A stretch of 31,213 bases of DNA from Chara braunii (Eukaryota; Streptophyta; Charophyceae; Charales; Characeae), in assembly GCA_003427395.1 (NCBI GenBank), contig BFEA01000181.1:1099907-1131119 (forward strand), written 5' to 3'. Position numbers and translations under genes: made by a program. This document shows, one piece after another, positions 1 to 9,256 of this stretch (the stretch's first letter is position 1; every line of letters starts with the position of its first letter). Under the pieces are notes generated by a model, which saw nothing but the letters and a program-made list of their open reading frames with translations, was not told the origin of the DNA and ran no database searches.

Positions 1-39
<39 letters not shown>
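1..39. repeat. Poly-T homopolymer at the window edge
   Basis: The first 39 bases are all T. Further short T runs follow at about 103-131. This could be a natural homopolymer or the edge of an assembled contig. No gene is associated with it. Confidence 0.9.
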
Positions 40-40
<1 letters not shown>

Positions 41-145
41 TCAGCGTCTCCTTGACGTTCTCCTCCACATCGGCGCCGATCCGGTAGTGGCCTCCTCGAC
101 GTTTTTTTTTTCTTTTTTCATTTTTCTTTTTGTCGGCGTCTTTAA
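40..145. other. Left flank, short non-coding stretch with pyrimidine-rich satellite character
   Basis: The stretch carries pieces such as CCTCCTCGACG and TCTCCTCCACATCGG. These resemble the punctuated CCT-rich satellite at 30487-31213 on the other side of the element. This suggests that the retrotransposon landed inside one satellite-like locus. No coding signal is visible. Confidence 0.5.
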
Positions 146-240
146 ATCCATCCATCCATCCACCCATCCATCCATCCACCCATCCACCCATCCACCCATC
201 CATCCATCCATCCATCCATCAATCAACCAATCAATCAATC
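146..240. repeat. Tetranucleotide microsatellite (ATCC)n followed by (AATC)n
   Basis: An imperfect ATCC array with CACC variants runs to about 220 and passes into AATC/AACC repeats. Just downstream, TCGAATC at 263-269 and GATTCGA at 274-280 form a short perfect dyad. Open frames across the array only translate the repeat. Confidence 0.85.
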
Positions 241-297
241 AAACGATTGATCGAGGATAATGTCGAATCGATTGATTCGATAGGATCTTGATATGTT

Positions 298-431
298 GGG
301 TGGAGGGGAGGAGAAGGAGGAGGAGGAAGAAGAAGAGGGCGAGGAGGAGGACGAGGAGTAAGAGGAGAAGGACGTCGAGGAGTATGAGGATGGCGAAGAA
401 AAAGGAGGAGGAAGACGAGGTGGAGGAACAG
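298..431. repeat. GAR-type polypurine tract directly left of the insertion
   Basis: The tract is dense in GGA, GAA and GAG triplets on the plus strand. A similar polypurine tract resumes immediately right of the element at 29333. This fits a single low-complexity target site split by the insertion. The apparent Arg/Lys-rich frames are repeat translations. Confidence 0.8.
428..431. repeat. Left target-site duplication ACAG
   Basis: ACAG directly precedes the TG of the 5' LTR and also directly follows the CA of the 3' LTR. A 5-bp reading (AACAG) is possible if the last A of the 3' LTR is counted as target. Four bases in purine-rich DNA could match by chance. Confidence 0.6.
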
Positions 432-443
432 TGTCGGTGCGAC

Positions 444-459
444 TACCCTGACAAGGGTA
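444..459. other. Hairpin at the LTR start
   Basis: TACCCT and AGGGTA form a 6-bp perfect stem around the loop GACA, 12 bases inside the LTR edge. It is unchanged in the 3' LTR at +20212. A role in integrase recognition or RNA folding is only a guess. Confidence 0.5.
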
Positions 460-629
460 TCCGCCCTTGTTTTTGCAAGTGACCGGAAGTACAAGTAGAG
501 GTCTAAAGTGTACTGCGCGGGACGCGCCTAAGTCTGTTTGGTTACATAAGTAAGATGCTTGATTAGAGTAGAGCGGGTGTGGGCGCGCGGGATTAAGGCG
601 CGCGTGTGATCTTTCTAAGTTGATCGAAC

Positions 630-650
630 GGCCGGCTTAGTCGGCCGGCC
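630..650. other. GC-rich hairpin GGCCGGC / GCCGGCC in the LTR
   Basis: A 7-bp perfect GC stem has a 7-nt loop. In the 3' LTR the right arm carries one change (GGCCGTCC), which weakens the stem. Function unknown. Confidence 0.45.
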
Positions 651-1093
651 TGATGTTGTTGTCAGGGATAGAAGGCGTTTTCACTTCGAGTGGTTGACTA
701 CTGGCAGGCCGCCTTACGAGGTAGGGCACGAGATGGCCATGGTACGGAGGCCTAGTGACCGCAGGCCTAGTTAGAAGGAATGAGGGCTGGGCTGCATCCC
801 AGGCCTGGGGGCTGTGACACACCTGTTCATATGGAATATCGCGCAGGCTAATACTAGGCTTGGGCTTAGAGGTATAGGTTACGGTATCGGACTGTCACAG
901 TGGAGGTACAGGGATTGAGGCCAGCGGGCGGCAGCGCCAGCGCAGAAGCGTTGGAGCGTTGAAGAGCTAAGGGGTTGAGGACTATCCCTTTTGGTTTTGC
1001 TAGGGGAGTCCGAGCACGGGCCCGTGTATTTTAGAGTTTGTGGTTTTCTATATTTCGTTGTTGCTTTTTTATTTTATTATTTTTTTTCTTACT

Positions 1094-1112
1094 TATATAT
1101 ATATATATATAT
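1094..1112. repeat. (TA)n microsatellite in the 5' LTR
   Basis: A TA run within an AT-rich stretch is also present in the 3' LTR around 21310-21326. It could supply TATA-like sequence, but simple repeats of this kind are common and no start site can be placed. Confidence 0.75.
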
Positions 1113-1631
1113 TTTTATTTATAATGCTTGCTTTGGTTGAGCCAATACCAGTTCAGAGCATGGGCCGAGGGTCCAGGAGAAGGGCGCTAGTGAAAAGGGG
1201 GGGGCGAACCGTGAGACGGTAACCCGCGTTGTGGGTCATAACTACTGCTATAAGATGGAGGGCAGGACTAAGACTTTCCGAAGGCGACCTTCCGGACGGT
1301 CGTCTGCAACAGAGCAGGGCAGATGGGAGGGCGGCAATGCCCGCCTATGCTAAGCCAGCGGTGCCCAGTCCCAGTCCAGTCAACAACTACCCTATAGGAC
1401 TGTGGGCGTTTGGAGTCCGATGGAGAGGACAGGCCGGGGCAAAGCAGAAGTATAAAGCAAGGGGCAGCGCTGAGCTATTCACCTACCTCTGCTTAAGCCC
1501 TGCGGGAGCGCTGAGATAGTGACCTGGGCGACAGCGGGCTGTAGAGCTGGAGATAGTGGCAGACAACGGGGATTGTCGTCGAGTGGGAAGGCCGCTGTAG
1601 CTGCGCTATGAAGAGGTGCTTGTGTTAGCAC

Positions 1632-1632
<1 letters not shown>

Positions 1633-1666
<34 letters not shown>
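1633..1666. repeat. (GA)n microsatellite in the 5' LTR
   Basis: A GA run with one AAAG interruption is about 34 bp here. The matching run in the 3' LTR (21849-21908) is about 60 bp, so the two LTRs have diverged in repeat length since insertion. Confidence 0.85.
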
Positions 1667-1671
<5 letters not shown>

Positions 1672-3059
1672 TGGGACAACAAAGGCAGGGTCAGGAGACG
1701 GGATACAGGCAAGGAAAACAAACAAAAAAAAAAGGGGGGGGACAGACTGACTGAACCCGGACGAGGGATAGCGCCAGGTACGTTCACAGGAAGAGGGGCT
1801 ATGGCGGAAGGAGATGATCGTTGTTCACCCACTCCCTGATGGGTGCGGGCAGATAGGACTGTAGACGGGGGTCTGTCGGACAGGCGACGCCGGGGTCGGA
1901 GTTAGTATCAGGAGAAGATTAGTGACCAGGGAGTGGGCTGCGTGAAGCCATGGTGGAGATGGCGATGGGGAGATAGAGTACGGGAAGGAAATGTCAGCAT
2001 CGCCGTTTCTTGATGGAAACGGGTGGAAGGGAGAGGTTTTCCAACGTATTAGGTACGGGCGAGTGAGCTCACAAGGTTAGTCCTGGTGTTAGAAGTGTAG
2101 GATAGGAGGTGAGAGGAAAAGACGTGCGAGGAGGTATGGAGAACAGGCTAAGGGAGGAGTGAAAAAATAGATATATCGCTCAACTCTTACCGGAGCCGAG
2201 CGAAGCAAAGTACTAGATTGAAGTTTTTAGGTAGGGCAAGTCAGATTGTGCAGTTAGTTTGTGCAATAGAGTGTTGTGTGGGGAGGTAGGAGGGAAAGTA
2301 GCTGCGCGGAGGTGGAAGAGGTGAAGAAGAAGGGGAGTGGAAAAGCACATATCTCGCTCGTTCCTTGACGGAATCGAGCGAGGAAGGACTCTAAACAAAG
2401 GTTTTGGGGCATTGCGGGTGTGATGGCGACGTCCGTTCGGGCCCGTGAGTAACAGATGGGGCGTCACGATGGTGGAGGGCTGCGCGGGAGAAAATGAGAA
2501 ATGAGGAGGGTGTATCTTTTCGCAGTCTAGCGGGAGATTCATACTCGTTTTCTTTTTACACTTTTGGTAAGTAGCGAAGCGCAGTCCAACAGCTATGCCC
2601 CTGACCGTCGTAGCAATTGCTGGCATCGCTGTCGCTGTGTGGGTCGCCGCCGCCGAGGTTGCCACTGGTCACCCTCACCAACATTGACGTCGTGCTTATT
2701 GAAAAGGTCGTCACAGCCTTCGCCATCATGGCTATGGTCGACTTGCTATCAAGGTGTTGAAGCAGGAGAACGTCGTGAATAGCCACCGTGCTGCCTATAA
2801 TCAATGGCTGTTCGACGTAGGGATGCTCTGCTCCATCAAGGCCACCCCTTCTGGCCCGGATATGCTCTTGATTGTGGTGGTCTTCGGTCTTCCCCTTCCA
2901 TAAGCATTATGTCGTCTATCGTGGCCGTGCTCCGTGGCAGTTAAGATCGTCTTCGCTGATTCCGACTGAGCCTGGCTGCGTTGATGGCCAGGTGCATTCA
3001 GGTGACCGGGGGCTACAAGGCACATAAAAAGGAAACGGACGAGACGGCGAGCCGCGGGC

Positions 3060-5230
3060 AGCATCTACTGTGTTTTTGCTGCTGAATCAAGGTGCCGGTC
3101 TTGTTGCGCTTCCGATACACTTTGCTGAGCACGGAGCGTGGCTGTGGTTGCCATACCCGCTTGCTGTGCACGAGTGGTTGACGAACCCCGTTGTGGTTCA
3201 CTGTGCAAATTACTGAGCGCACATTTTTAACGGCGGTTGGCTATTTCCACCCCACACAGCTGGCTGTTGGACAGCGATTGCTGTTTACCGCACTTACTAA
3301 AGTGCACTCTTGGTCTGGCACCGTCGTTACGATAGGCTGCTACACCAGGCAGTTACTATGGGCCTACGCTACTGGGATTGGTGACCGGGTGTGGGAGTTG
3401 GAACAACTTCTTCGGCTGTTGGGCCCGTAAAGTGTTTGTTGCTAGTTTTTCTTTTTTTACAACAAAGACCTACTGCTGGAGGTTTGGGGTCTAACGCTGG
3501 TGTAGCTTGGGTGCTATTGCTGAGTTCTCAGACAGTGTTGGCCGGCAGGTTGCTGTTGCGGTGGTAAGGAAGGGCTGGTGTCACACTGTATTTCAAGGCC
3601 ACTCCTGTGCGTTGCTGCATTGCTACTCTATTTTCAGTTGCTGTTGCGCCCTCTGTTAGCTAGGAGACTACTAGGAGGGGTTGTTCTTGTCAACAGGTTG
3701 ATGTTGGGGACTGCGGATCCGGACCCGAGTTGTATTGCCGCCATTGAGCCAACACCCTGCTGTTGTTGGGTGGCTACCTCAAGAGGTCAGGAGTCTTGAG
3801 CTGGCCTTCCTCGGTCTGATCTTGAAGTTGCGGGTTCCAGTCGAGTGCGCCTGGCCGTACCCTTGAGGCAAATCTGATGTAGCCTATAGAGTCGGTAGGG
3901 ATCTTAGTCGGAGTCAACACAGCCAGTATACGTGTATAATCCGGTCGCTGTTGCACTTACTGCTTGCTGATGAAACACTTTCTGTTTGCTATTGGGCTTG
4001 TCCTACAATTAATACTACGGNTCAATAGAGGTGGTAGCAAAAGGTATTCAGACAGCTTACCTGTAGATTGTGTAAGCCCTTAGTTTAAACGGTTGTAGTA
4101 CGTGTCTGGCCATTGACAGCGGAGTGAGGGAGTCGGTTGCTGGTATACTGCAGTGGGTCTGTGCAGTCCTAGATGGGTTTCACCATTGGCAGGTGTGGCT
4201 GGACCTCGTTGTGTACGGCGGTTGATGACTGAGCACAGTCACTACAGTATTTTCGCTGTGGGCCCGTGAAGAAACTGTGTCCCCCAGGCATCCCGATGCT
4301 GTTTTCCCTCGAGAGTTGTTGCACTGTCTCACTGAGCCTGGGCCACTGCGGCGGTTCACTATGCATCCTGGCTGCGGTGACGCCTTTTGCAGCTCCATTG
4401 CGTGCCAGGCTACTCGTTGTGACTGTATTCTCTATAGCTGCGGACGCTGGGCTGGAGCAGGCCGCTGCGCTATTCTGAGTACGATGACTGTTTGGACGGC
4501 AGGGCTGCAGCCTCATGTTCGGCAGCGAAGGGGTAGTATGAGGAAAGTGACCAGGCTGCAAGGGAGGCTGCTGGCTACCGCTGCTGCTACAAATCTGTGA
4601 GTTGTTGTTGCTGGGCTGCAACATAGTAGTGGCCTGGTATTGGAGTGAGGCACTGGGAGTTGCTAGTACGACTGAGATGAGAAGCAGCCTGTTATAGTGA
4701 TTCGGGTTGTCCTACGACACGGACGCCAGTACTCAGTGCTAAGGGCATATGCTGGCGGGCACAGACTGCTGTTGCTACGATTTGGGGAGCGGTTGTCAGG
4801 TCTCCCTTGACCACCGGTGGTCAGATGCTGTGACCGACAAAGTTGGCTCTTGGAAGGAAGTCGCCACCCGTAATGTACTTTATTGAGCGCCTTGCCATGC
4901 CTTGCTGCTGTACGTTGCCGTGTCCCTGGTGAACGTCTGCGATACCGAACTGTTGTACACCCTGTGTGCTGCTGCTAGGCAGGGCGCAGTCCCTCGCTGT
5001 GCACTACTGCTGTGCACCGCTACTGTTCTCCCTCACGACGGGGTACTGCTGCTGCGTGCGGACTGCGGTGGCTAGTTACGGCATGTGGTTGCAGATTGCT
5101 GCTAACTATTGACTATGGGCGAGTTGCTGCTAGCCGCCGCTGCAAGCTGCTGCATCTAGGGGCTGTGTGCAACCTGTTGTTGCATTTAACTGCTGATGTT
5201 TACTATTGACCGCTGTATGCTGCTGCACAC
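3060..5230. repeat. TGC/TTG-rich compositional domain in the LTR
   Basis: About 2.2 kb is dense in GCTG, TGCTG and GTTG words, with strong enrichment of G and T on the plus strand. It is not a clean tandem array, so a decayed trinucleotide expansion is plausible. Frames across it give Cys/Leu/Ala-rich strings with no recognisable domain. The same block recurs at 23298-25468. Confidence 0.5.
4808..4823. other. 16-bp perfect palindrome in the LTR
   Basis: TGACCACCGGTGGTCA reads identically on both strands. It recurs at 25046-25061 in the 3' LTR. It could bind a dimeric DNA-binding protein, but nothing in the surrounding sequence identifies one. Confidence 0.5.
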
Positions 5231-5939
5231 TCCCGCTGGCTATCATGGACTGTTACAGACTGCTAGGCGGCCGCGATTGGACTGAGGGGAGGTATCGAGA
5301 CTTGGAGAGGTGATCGGACCGGACGAATAGGGGGCTAGTGCTGCGAATTAGGGGATCGTCAGGGGGTTGAGTTCGACGATCGAGTTCAGCAGTTGACCCT
5401 GGTTTGATCAAGCTGTCACATTGGCTGCCATTGCAGGGCCCTCAGGCGATTGAAGACAACAAGGCCCTCTCTCGCGAGTCTAAGTGCACCCCTCTTGGAT
5501 CTGAGCGACTTAAGACTTTCTCTATCTGCCCTCCCAACTCTAACTCTAGTCTATTGGTTACGAGAGGAAGGCAGAAGGCGGGATTGCAACCCGTAGGACC
5601 GCACCAAGACTCTGTGGGGAGTCAGCCCACCGATTGCGGGAGCTCTGCCGGAACCTAGGCGAGGTTCTGGAGGCAGGGAACCATTAGGTAATCCATCTCT
5701 ATCTGTACACCCCACTACACCCGTGTTTGCATACCCCGCAATAACTTGATTGATGTATACATGCGTGCCCCTATAATTATGGCTTTCTATTCAGGACATA
5801 ACCAGACCAAATAAAAGAATGCATGTATAATGTCAGTTTCAACTTCTTTGTTTTGCCTGAAAGCAGATTGTGGGATTGCGTCTGGGGGAAGGGTGGGAGA
5901 AAGGCAGCTTTGCATGAGTCTGAATGGGTCAACCAAAGG

Positions 5940-6662
5940 CTGGGCCAGTTCCATAAGTTTGGGAAGGTCAGTGCTATGTTTATTTTTGGATTGCATGGAG
6001 AACCAGACATGTTTTCATAAGTTTGGGTGGTCTGGTTGCTCTGACCTGTGAGGGATGAATGTGATTGTTTTTCGAGCGTCGGTCAAATCCATAAGTTTGG
6101 GTAGTCTGGCGGCCTTGTTTATTTGGGGGTTCTGATAGTTTCTTTGGTTTCTGAACGAGGAGGTGAACATGTCCCATAAGTTTGGGTGGCTCTACCTCTT
6201 CCTGCTTTGGTCTAAGAGAAATAAACCAGGCTGAGGAAGACGACATGTTTCATAAGTTTGGGTGGTTTTGATCCCACGCCTCGCACATGTTGGAACGGGA
6301 AGGCTATAACTTTGAAATACTTTACTATTATACTATCTATGAACAGGCTAGTCAGACAGAGTTTCATAAGTTTGGGTGGCCTGACTATAACTTATCACCA
6401 ACGGAAGAGAGTACTTAACTAAGAATAAACTTGTGATACGAAGGGGCAGACAAAGTCTTGAGCTGAAGATGATCGGCTCAGCTATATGCTACTTCAAAAG
6501 ACTAAGTGCAGACAATTATATAAACTTTGGATACTTAAACTGTTCAGGGCGACTAGGATGGCCTAGTCACATGCCCAAAGAAGAGAAAAGTTGTTGTGCC
6601 CTATGTTTGTGTATGCTTCTTGGTTGGGCTAGACATGTTCCATAAGTTTGGGTGGTCTAGCC
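5940..6662 (+). repeat. Seven-copy CATAAGTTTGGG array, several copies in hairpin loops (5' LTR)
   Basis: The 12-base core starts at 5952, 6016, 6090, 6175, 6251, 6365 and 6641, with uneven spacing of 64 to 276 bp. In several copies, dissimilar but complementary arms bracket the core. These are AACCAGAC/GTCTGGTT (6001-6008 and 6030-6037), GGCTAGAC/GTCTAGCC (6627-6634 and 6655-6662), TAGTCAG/CTGACTA (6349-6355 and 6381-6387), and GAGGAGGT/ACCTCTTC with one G-T pair (6157-6164 and 6194-6201). Copies at 5952 and 6251 have weaker candidate arms, and the copy at 6090 has none that I can see. The consensus loop is close to ATGTTYCATAAGTTTGGGTG. Confidence 0.8.
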
Positions 6663-6914
6663 TTATGCCCTATGTAAGCTGGGTATAAGGGACAAATCAT
6701 TGATAGGCTACGAACTATTGCTTGCTAAGGTAACTTGGGGATGGTGAGAGAGTGCATGTCTGTGGTTTGGCCTGCATGTGTCTAAGTGATGTCACTTCTT
6801 AGTCTGAGTTGGGATTTAATAGGTAGTTGCTGTAGTTGCTCGCCACGTGCTAGAGCCATAGGAGTTAGAGTCATTTTCTGCATTTTCTGGGATCTTTTTC
6901 ATACTTGGTCTTGT

Positions 6915-7460
6915 ATAAATCTTGGTAAGCCACTTTTCCTACGGGAAGCGCTGCCGAAATTTCTACAAAATCAAGGAGTTAGTCAGAACTCTGACTTATT
7001 CAGGATCCGGTTTTGATGACTGTTTGGCTTAGTAAGAATCTGGGGAGCCTCCTTTTCTAAAGGAGGTGCTGCCCAAATTTTTGCTAATTCACGGGGTTAG
7101 CCAAAATTGGGCCCTGAAGAATCAAAGTCATTTTCAGATTCTAAACTTAGCTTTGTATAAATCTTGGACTATAACTTTCTTTACGGGAAGCGCAGCCGAA
7201 ATTTCTACAAATCTAAGGAGTTGGTTGGGATTCCATCTGATAGAGCTTAGACGTTATGTCTAAGTTCAATTCCGACTTAGTATGAATCTGGGAAGCCTTC
7301 CTCTCTAAAGGAAATGCTACCCAATTTTTTGCTAGGTCAGGGAGTTAGACAAATTCTGACTTTCTAGGATCCAAAATTTGACTTTTTGGACGAGTATATT
7401 TTCTGCGATGTCACTTTTCCTACGGGAAGCGCTGCCGAAATTTTTCTAAGTTAGAGGAGT
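6915..7460 (+). repeat. Five diverged tandem units of ~115-124 bp (5' LTR)
   Basis: Equivalent points fall at 6939, 7057, 7181, 7305 and 7420. Odd-numbered units carry an ACGGGAAGCGC(T/A)GCCGAAATT type and even-numbered units an AAAGGA..TGCT.CCCAA.TTTTT type, so the basic repeat is an alternating pair. Each unit places a small hairpin before its GCTGCC-like word. The best is CCTCCTTT/AAAGGAGG at 7048-7055 and 7059-7066. The same array runs through about 27153-27690 in the 3' LTR. Confidence 0.75.
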
Positions 7461-7695
7461 TAGCCTATATTTGGACAAAGTGGCGGCCTATGTAGGGGAG
7501 GCTATGGCGAGGTCCACCCTACGCTGAGTGCTACCTAGAGGTGGACCTAGACTTGGGTAGATATGACAACTCGAGTAGGGTTAGGATGTGGAGATTACTC
7601 TCCCTGAGCGTGTAGACTTAGCTTGAGATTGACCTGGCTTGTGTCACAGGTCTTTTTGGATCAAGTTGCTTCAAGACATGGGCTGGACTCAACGT

Positions 7696-7734
7696 TGATC
7701 CTATTAGGATCACCCTCTGTTATCACAGATAACA
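7696..7734. other. Two adjacent short hairpins in U3
   Basis: TGATCCTA/TAGGATCA (7696-7703 and 7705-7712, 1-nt spacer) is followed by TGTTATC/GATAACA (7718-7724 and 7728-7734). Each loses about one or two pairs in the 3' LTR, so the dyads are not strictly maintained there. Confidence 0.5.
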
Positions 7735-8254
7735 AGTCGGTTGCCGACTCGTCGGTTTACGACTCAACCTCAACCCACTCTCCTTACTCAACCTAAAGAG
7801 GCTTCATCCCTGGTGATCTTCTCTGTTTTGTTAAGGTTTCACCCGGACTTTTATTGAATGGCCATTTAACAAAGGTACTGAGTATTTACTTAAGGTTGGT
7901 TGGTTGGAGGTTGTGGCTTGCATAGCTGAGGCAAAGGGTATGAGCATAGAGATTGGTTGGAGTTGACTCCGTGTAGTGTATGGACTTTTGCTTGACTCTT
8001 TGATGTGATTGCAAATATGTTCTGGGGCTTGGATTATTGAATTGGACTGCCCTGCGATCGTATATACATGTATGGCTATGAGGAGGCCCACTATGATTGT
8101 GAGATGTGATCGTCACACGTTCATTCCCATATGAGTATATATGTGTGTATAGATGTATGTATGCATACCTAATTAGGGTACTTGTGTAGCTTGAAGGGCC
8201 CGCGTGCCAAGGAGTTAATCGGGGGTTGGGCTAGTAGAGAAAGGATGACCCCAT

Positions 8255-8268
8255 CACTTATATAAGTG
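8255..8268 (+). promoter_or_regulatory. Candidate TATA box within a 14-bp palindrome (5' LTR)
   Basis: CACTTATATAAGTG is a perfect palindrome that contains TATATAAG at 8259-8266, a good match to a plant TATA box. The core is kept in the 3' LTR at 28329-28336. If used, transcription would start near 8285-8300, giving a U3 of about 7.85 kb and an R-U5 of roughly 0.95 kb that is notably GC-rich. Other TATA-like words exist (for example TATAAAT near 6914 and 7156), so this is only the best candidate. Confidence 0.4.
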
Positions 8269-8730
8269 TTTCTTAAAGATTCCTAGTCGTACGTTGGTCC
8301 TGGGCCGGGGTTCAAGGTCCTTGTCCAGGACATCCGAAGCCCTAGGCCCTGCACTGAAGGGGACTCCCCTCGGGTAGAGCCTACTTGCCTTGACCGCCAC
8401 GGCACTCGGGCCGGAAGCCAAACGTTTCGCGACACCTGCACGGCTAGTCCTTCAGTCGTGCAATGTCGTGAAGGGCGGAACCTACACGATACTTCGAGTC
8501 TGACACTTGAGTGTCGAGGGACCGCTCGATTATGGGCTCTGCATAGTACGCCATCTTCACGACTGCTTGTGTGCTTTGGCATTGCTAGTCGAGATGAGAA
8601 GGCCTACGCCCGCGGCCTTATATTAAGTCTTGAGCACGACGCTCAGCCGATTCCCGCACCAGGAAGTTATGGGATGGGTACTAAGGGACTAGGAGTGTGT
8701 CGCGTTGTACGTCCTTTGCGTCGTTCAGTA

Positions 8731-8763
8731 CTAGTGTGCGTGTGTGCGTGTGTGCGTGTGTTT
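8731..8763. repeat. TGTGCG-type short repeat in the LTR
   Basis: GTGTGCGTGTGTGCGTGTGTGCG-like sequence is also present, with a G to A change, near 28829-28853 in the 3' LTR. Simple repeat; no function inferred. Confidence 0.6.
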
Positions 8764-9238
8764 TACTTTTATGTACCTTATAGTGGTGTGCTCGTGGAGT
8801 GTGGTATACGTCCTAGTCGACCGGCGACGAGCCGCACGTGGGACCTCAGCCCCCCAAAATGTCGGTTTGCGTGCAGGTCCGATAGAGGCGTAGTACCGCG
8901 CGTACCCCTTGTGCTACATCGAACAAGAAACGCCCTCGACTGGTCCACCTCTGCGATTGCAGCTGATCAACTTTTGTACTATGGACTTGTAGCTCGGCGG
9001 GGATACGCCCACCAAAGGGAGGTGACAGCTCCCGTAAGGTGGAGGTAGTCGTGCCTCGCGTAGGCCCTATCCTGTCGTAGGGGCTCGCGAGAGGTATGGC
9101 TGGCGCACCCGGCCGGAGCGGCTTACAGAAGCTCCATGTATATATCGCAAAGAGGATGTGTAGTCTGACTCCTGCGTGACGCGGCCGGGAGGGTCCCGCG
9201 CTACCGCTGAGTCGTGGCGGACCGATGCGCTCGACAGG

Positions 9239-9256
9239 TGGCGTCGTTGCCAGGGA
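9239..9256 (+). promoter_or_regulatory. Primer-binding site, tRNA-Asp-like
   Basis: TGGCGTCGTTGCCAGGGA begins two bases after the LTR end. From memory, the site complementary to the 3' end of plant tRNA-Asp is TGGCGCCGTTGCCGGGGA, so 16 of 18 positions agree. The first difference (T for C) would still allow a G-U pair with the tRNA. This primer is used by several plant Gypsy lineages, including Athila/Tat. It starts minus-strand DNA synthesis and fixes the 3' edge of the 5' LTR. Confidence 0.8.

Larger units (their letters stand above)
2432..6845. other. LTR segment apparently identical to the 3' LTR, including a shared N
   Basis: The segment matches 22670-27083 at a constant offset of 20238 with no difference that I found, and both copies have an undetermined base at the equivalent position (4021 and 24259). 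The bordering differences are 2425 and 2431 on the left and 6846 on the right. Flanking LTR sequence shows about 30 differences in the first ~500 bp. See the finding on assembly artefact versus gene conversion. Confidence 0.85.
432..9236 (+). repeat. 5' LTR (8805 bp)
   Basis: Direct repeat of 20644-29328. The termini TGTCG and CGACA form a 5-bp inverted repeat, and the primer-binding site follows after two bases. No convincing gene lies inside: open frames are short, broken or not shared by the two LTRs. Regions, left to right: a terminal hairpin and GC-rich start; (TA)n and (GA)n microsatellites; a TGC/TTG-rich middle; the CATAAGTTTGGG hairpin array; tandem ~120-bp units; a TATA-like palindrome at 8255; and a GC-rich end that is presumably R-U5. 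By eye, the outer parts differ from the 3' LTR by several percent, mostly transitions, while 2432-6845 appears identical to it. An undetermined base lies at 4021. Confidence 0.92.

Noticed and set aside
288-482. Arg/Lys-rich frame at the left boundary
   Set aside because: It crosses the LTR boundary and mostly translates the GAR tract.
2213-2665. 150-codon minus-strand frame present in both LTRs
   Set aside because: Its presence in both copies only reflects LTR identity. The residues are low-information (His/Thr/Pro/Ser) and overlap other equally long frames.
5952-6652. Telomere-type repeat, because of TTTGGG in the core
   Set aside because: Copies are interspersed rather than tandem, and the unit is not TTTAGGG-like beyond six bases.
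5940-6662. CRISPR-like array
   Set aside because: The repeats are short, spacing is irregular (64-276 bp), and the context is a eukaryotic LTR.
8458-9048. 196-codon plus-strand frame in the U5 part of the 5' LTR
   Set aside because: The equivalent frame in the 3' LTR is broken into shorter pieces by indels, no domain is recognisable, and it includes the TGTGCG repeat translated as CVCACVRV.
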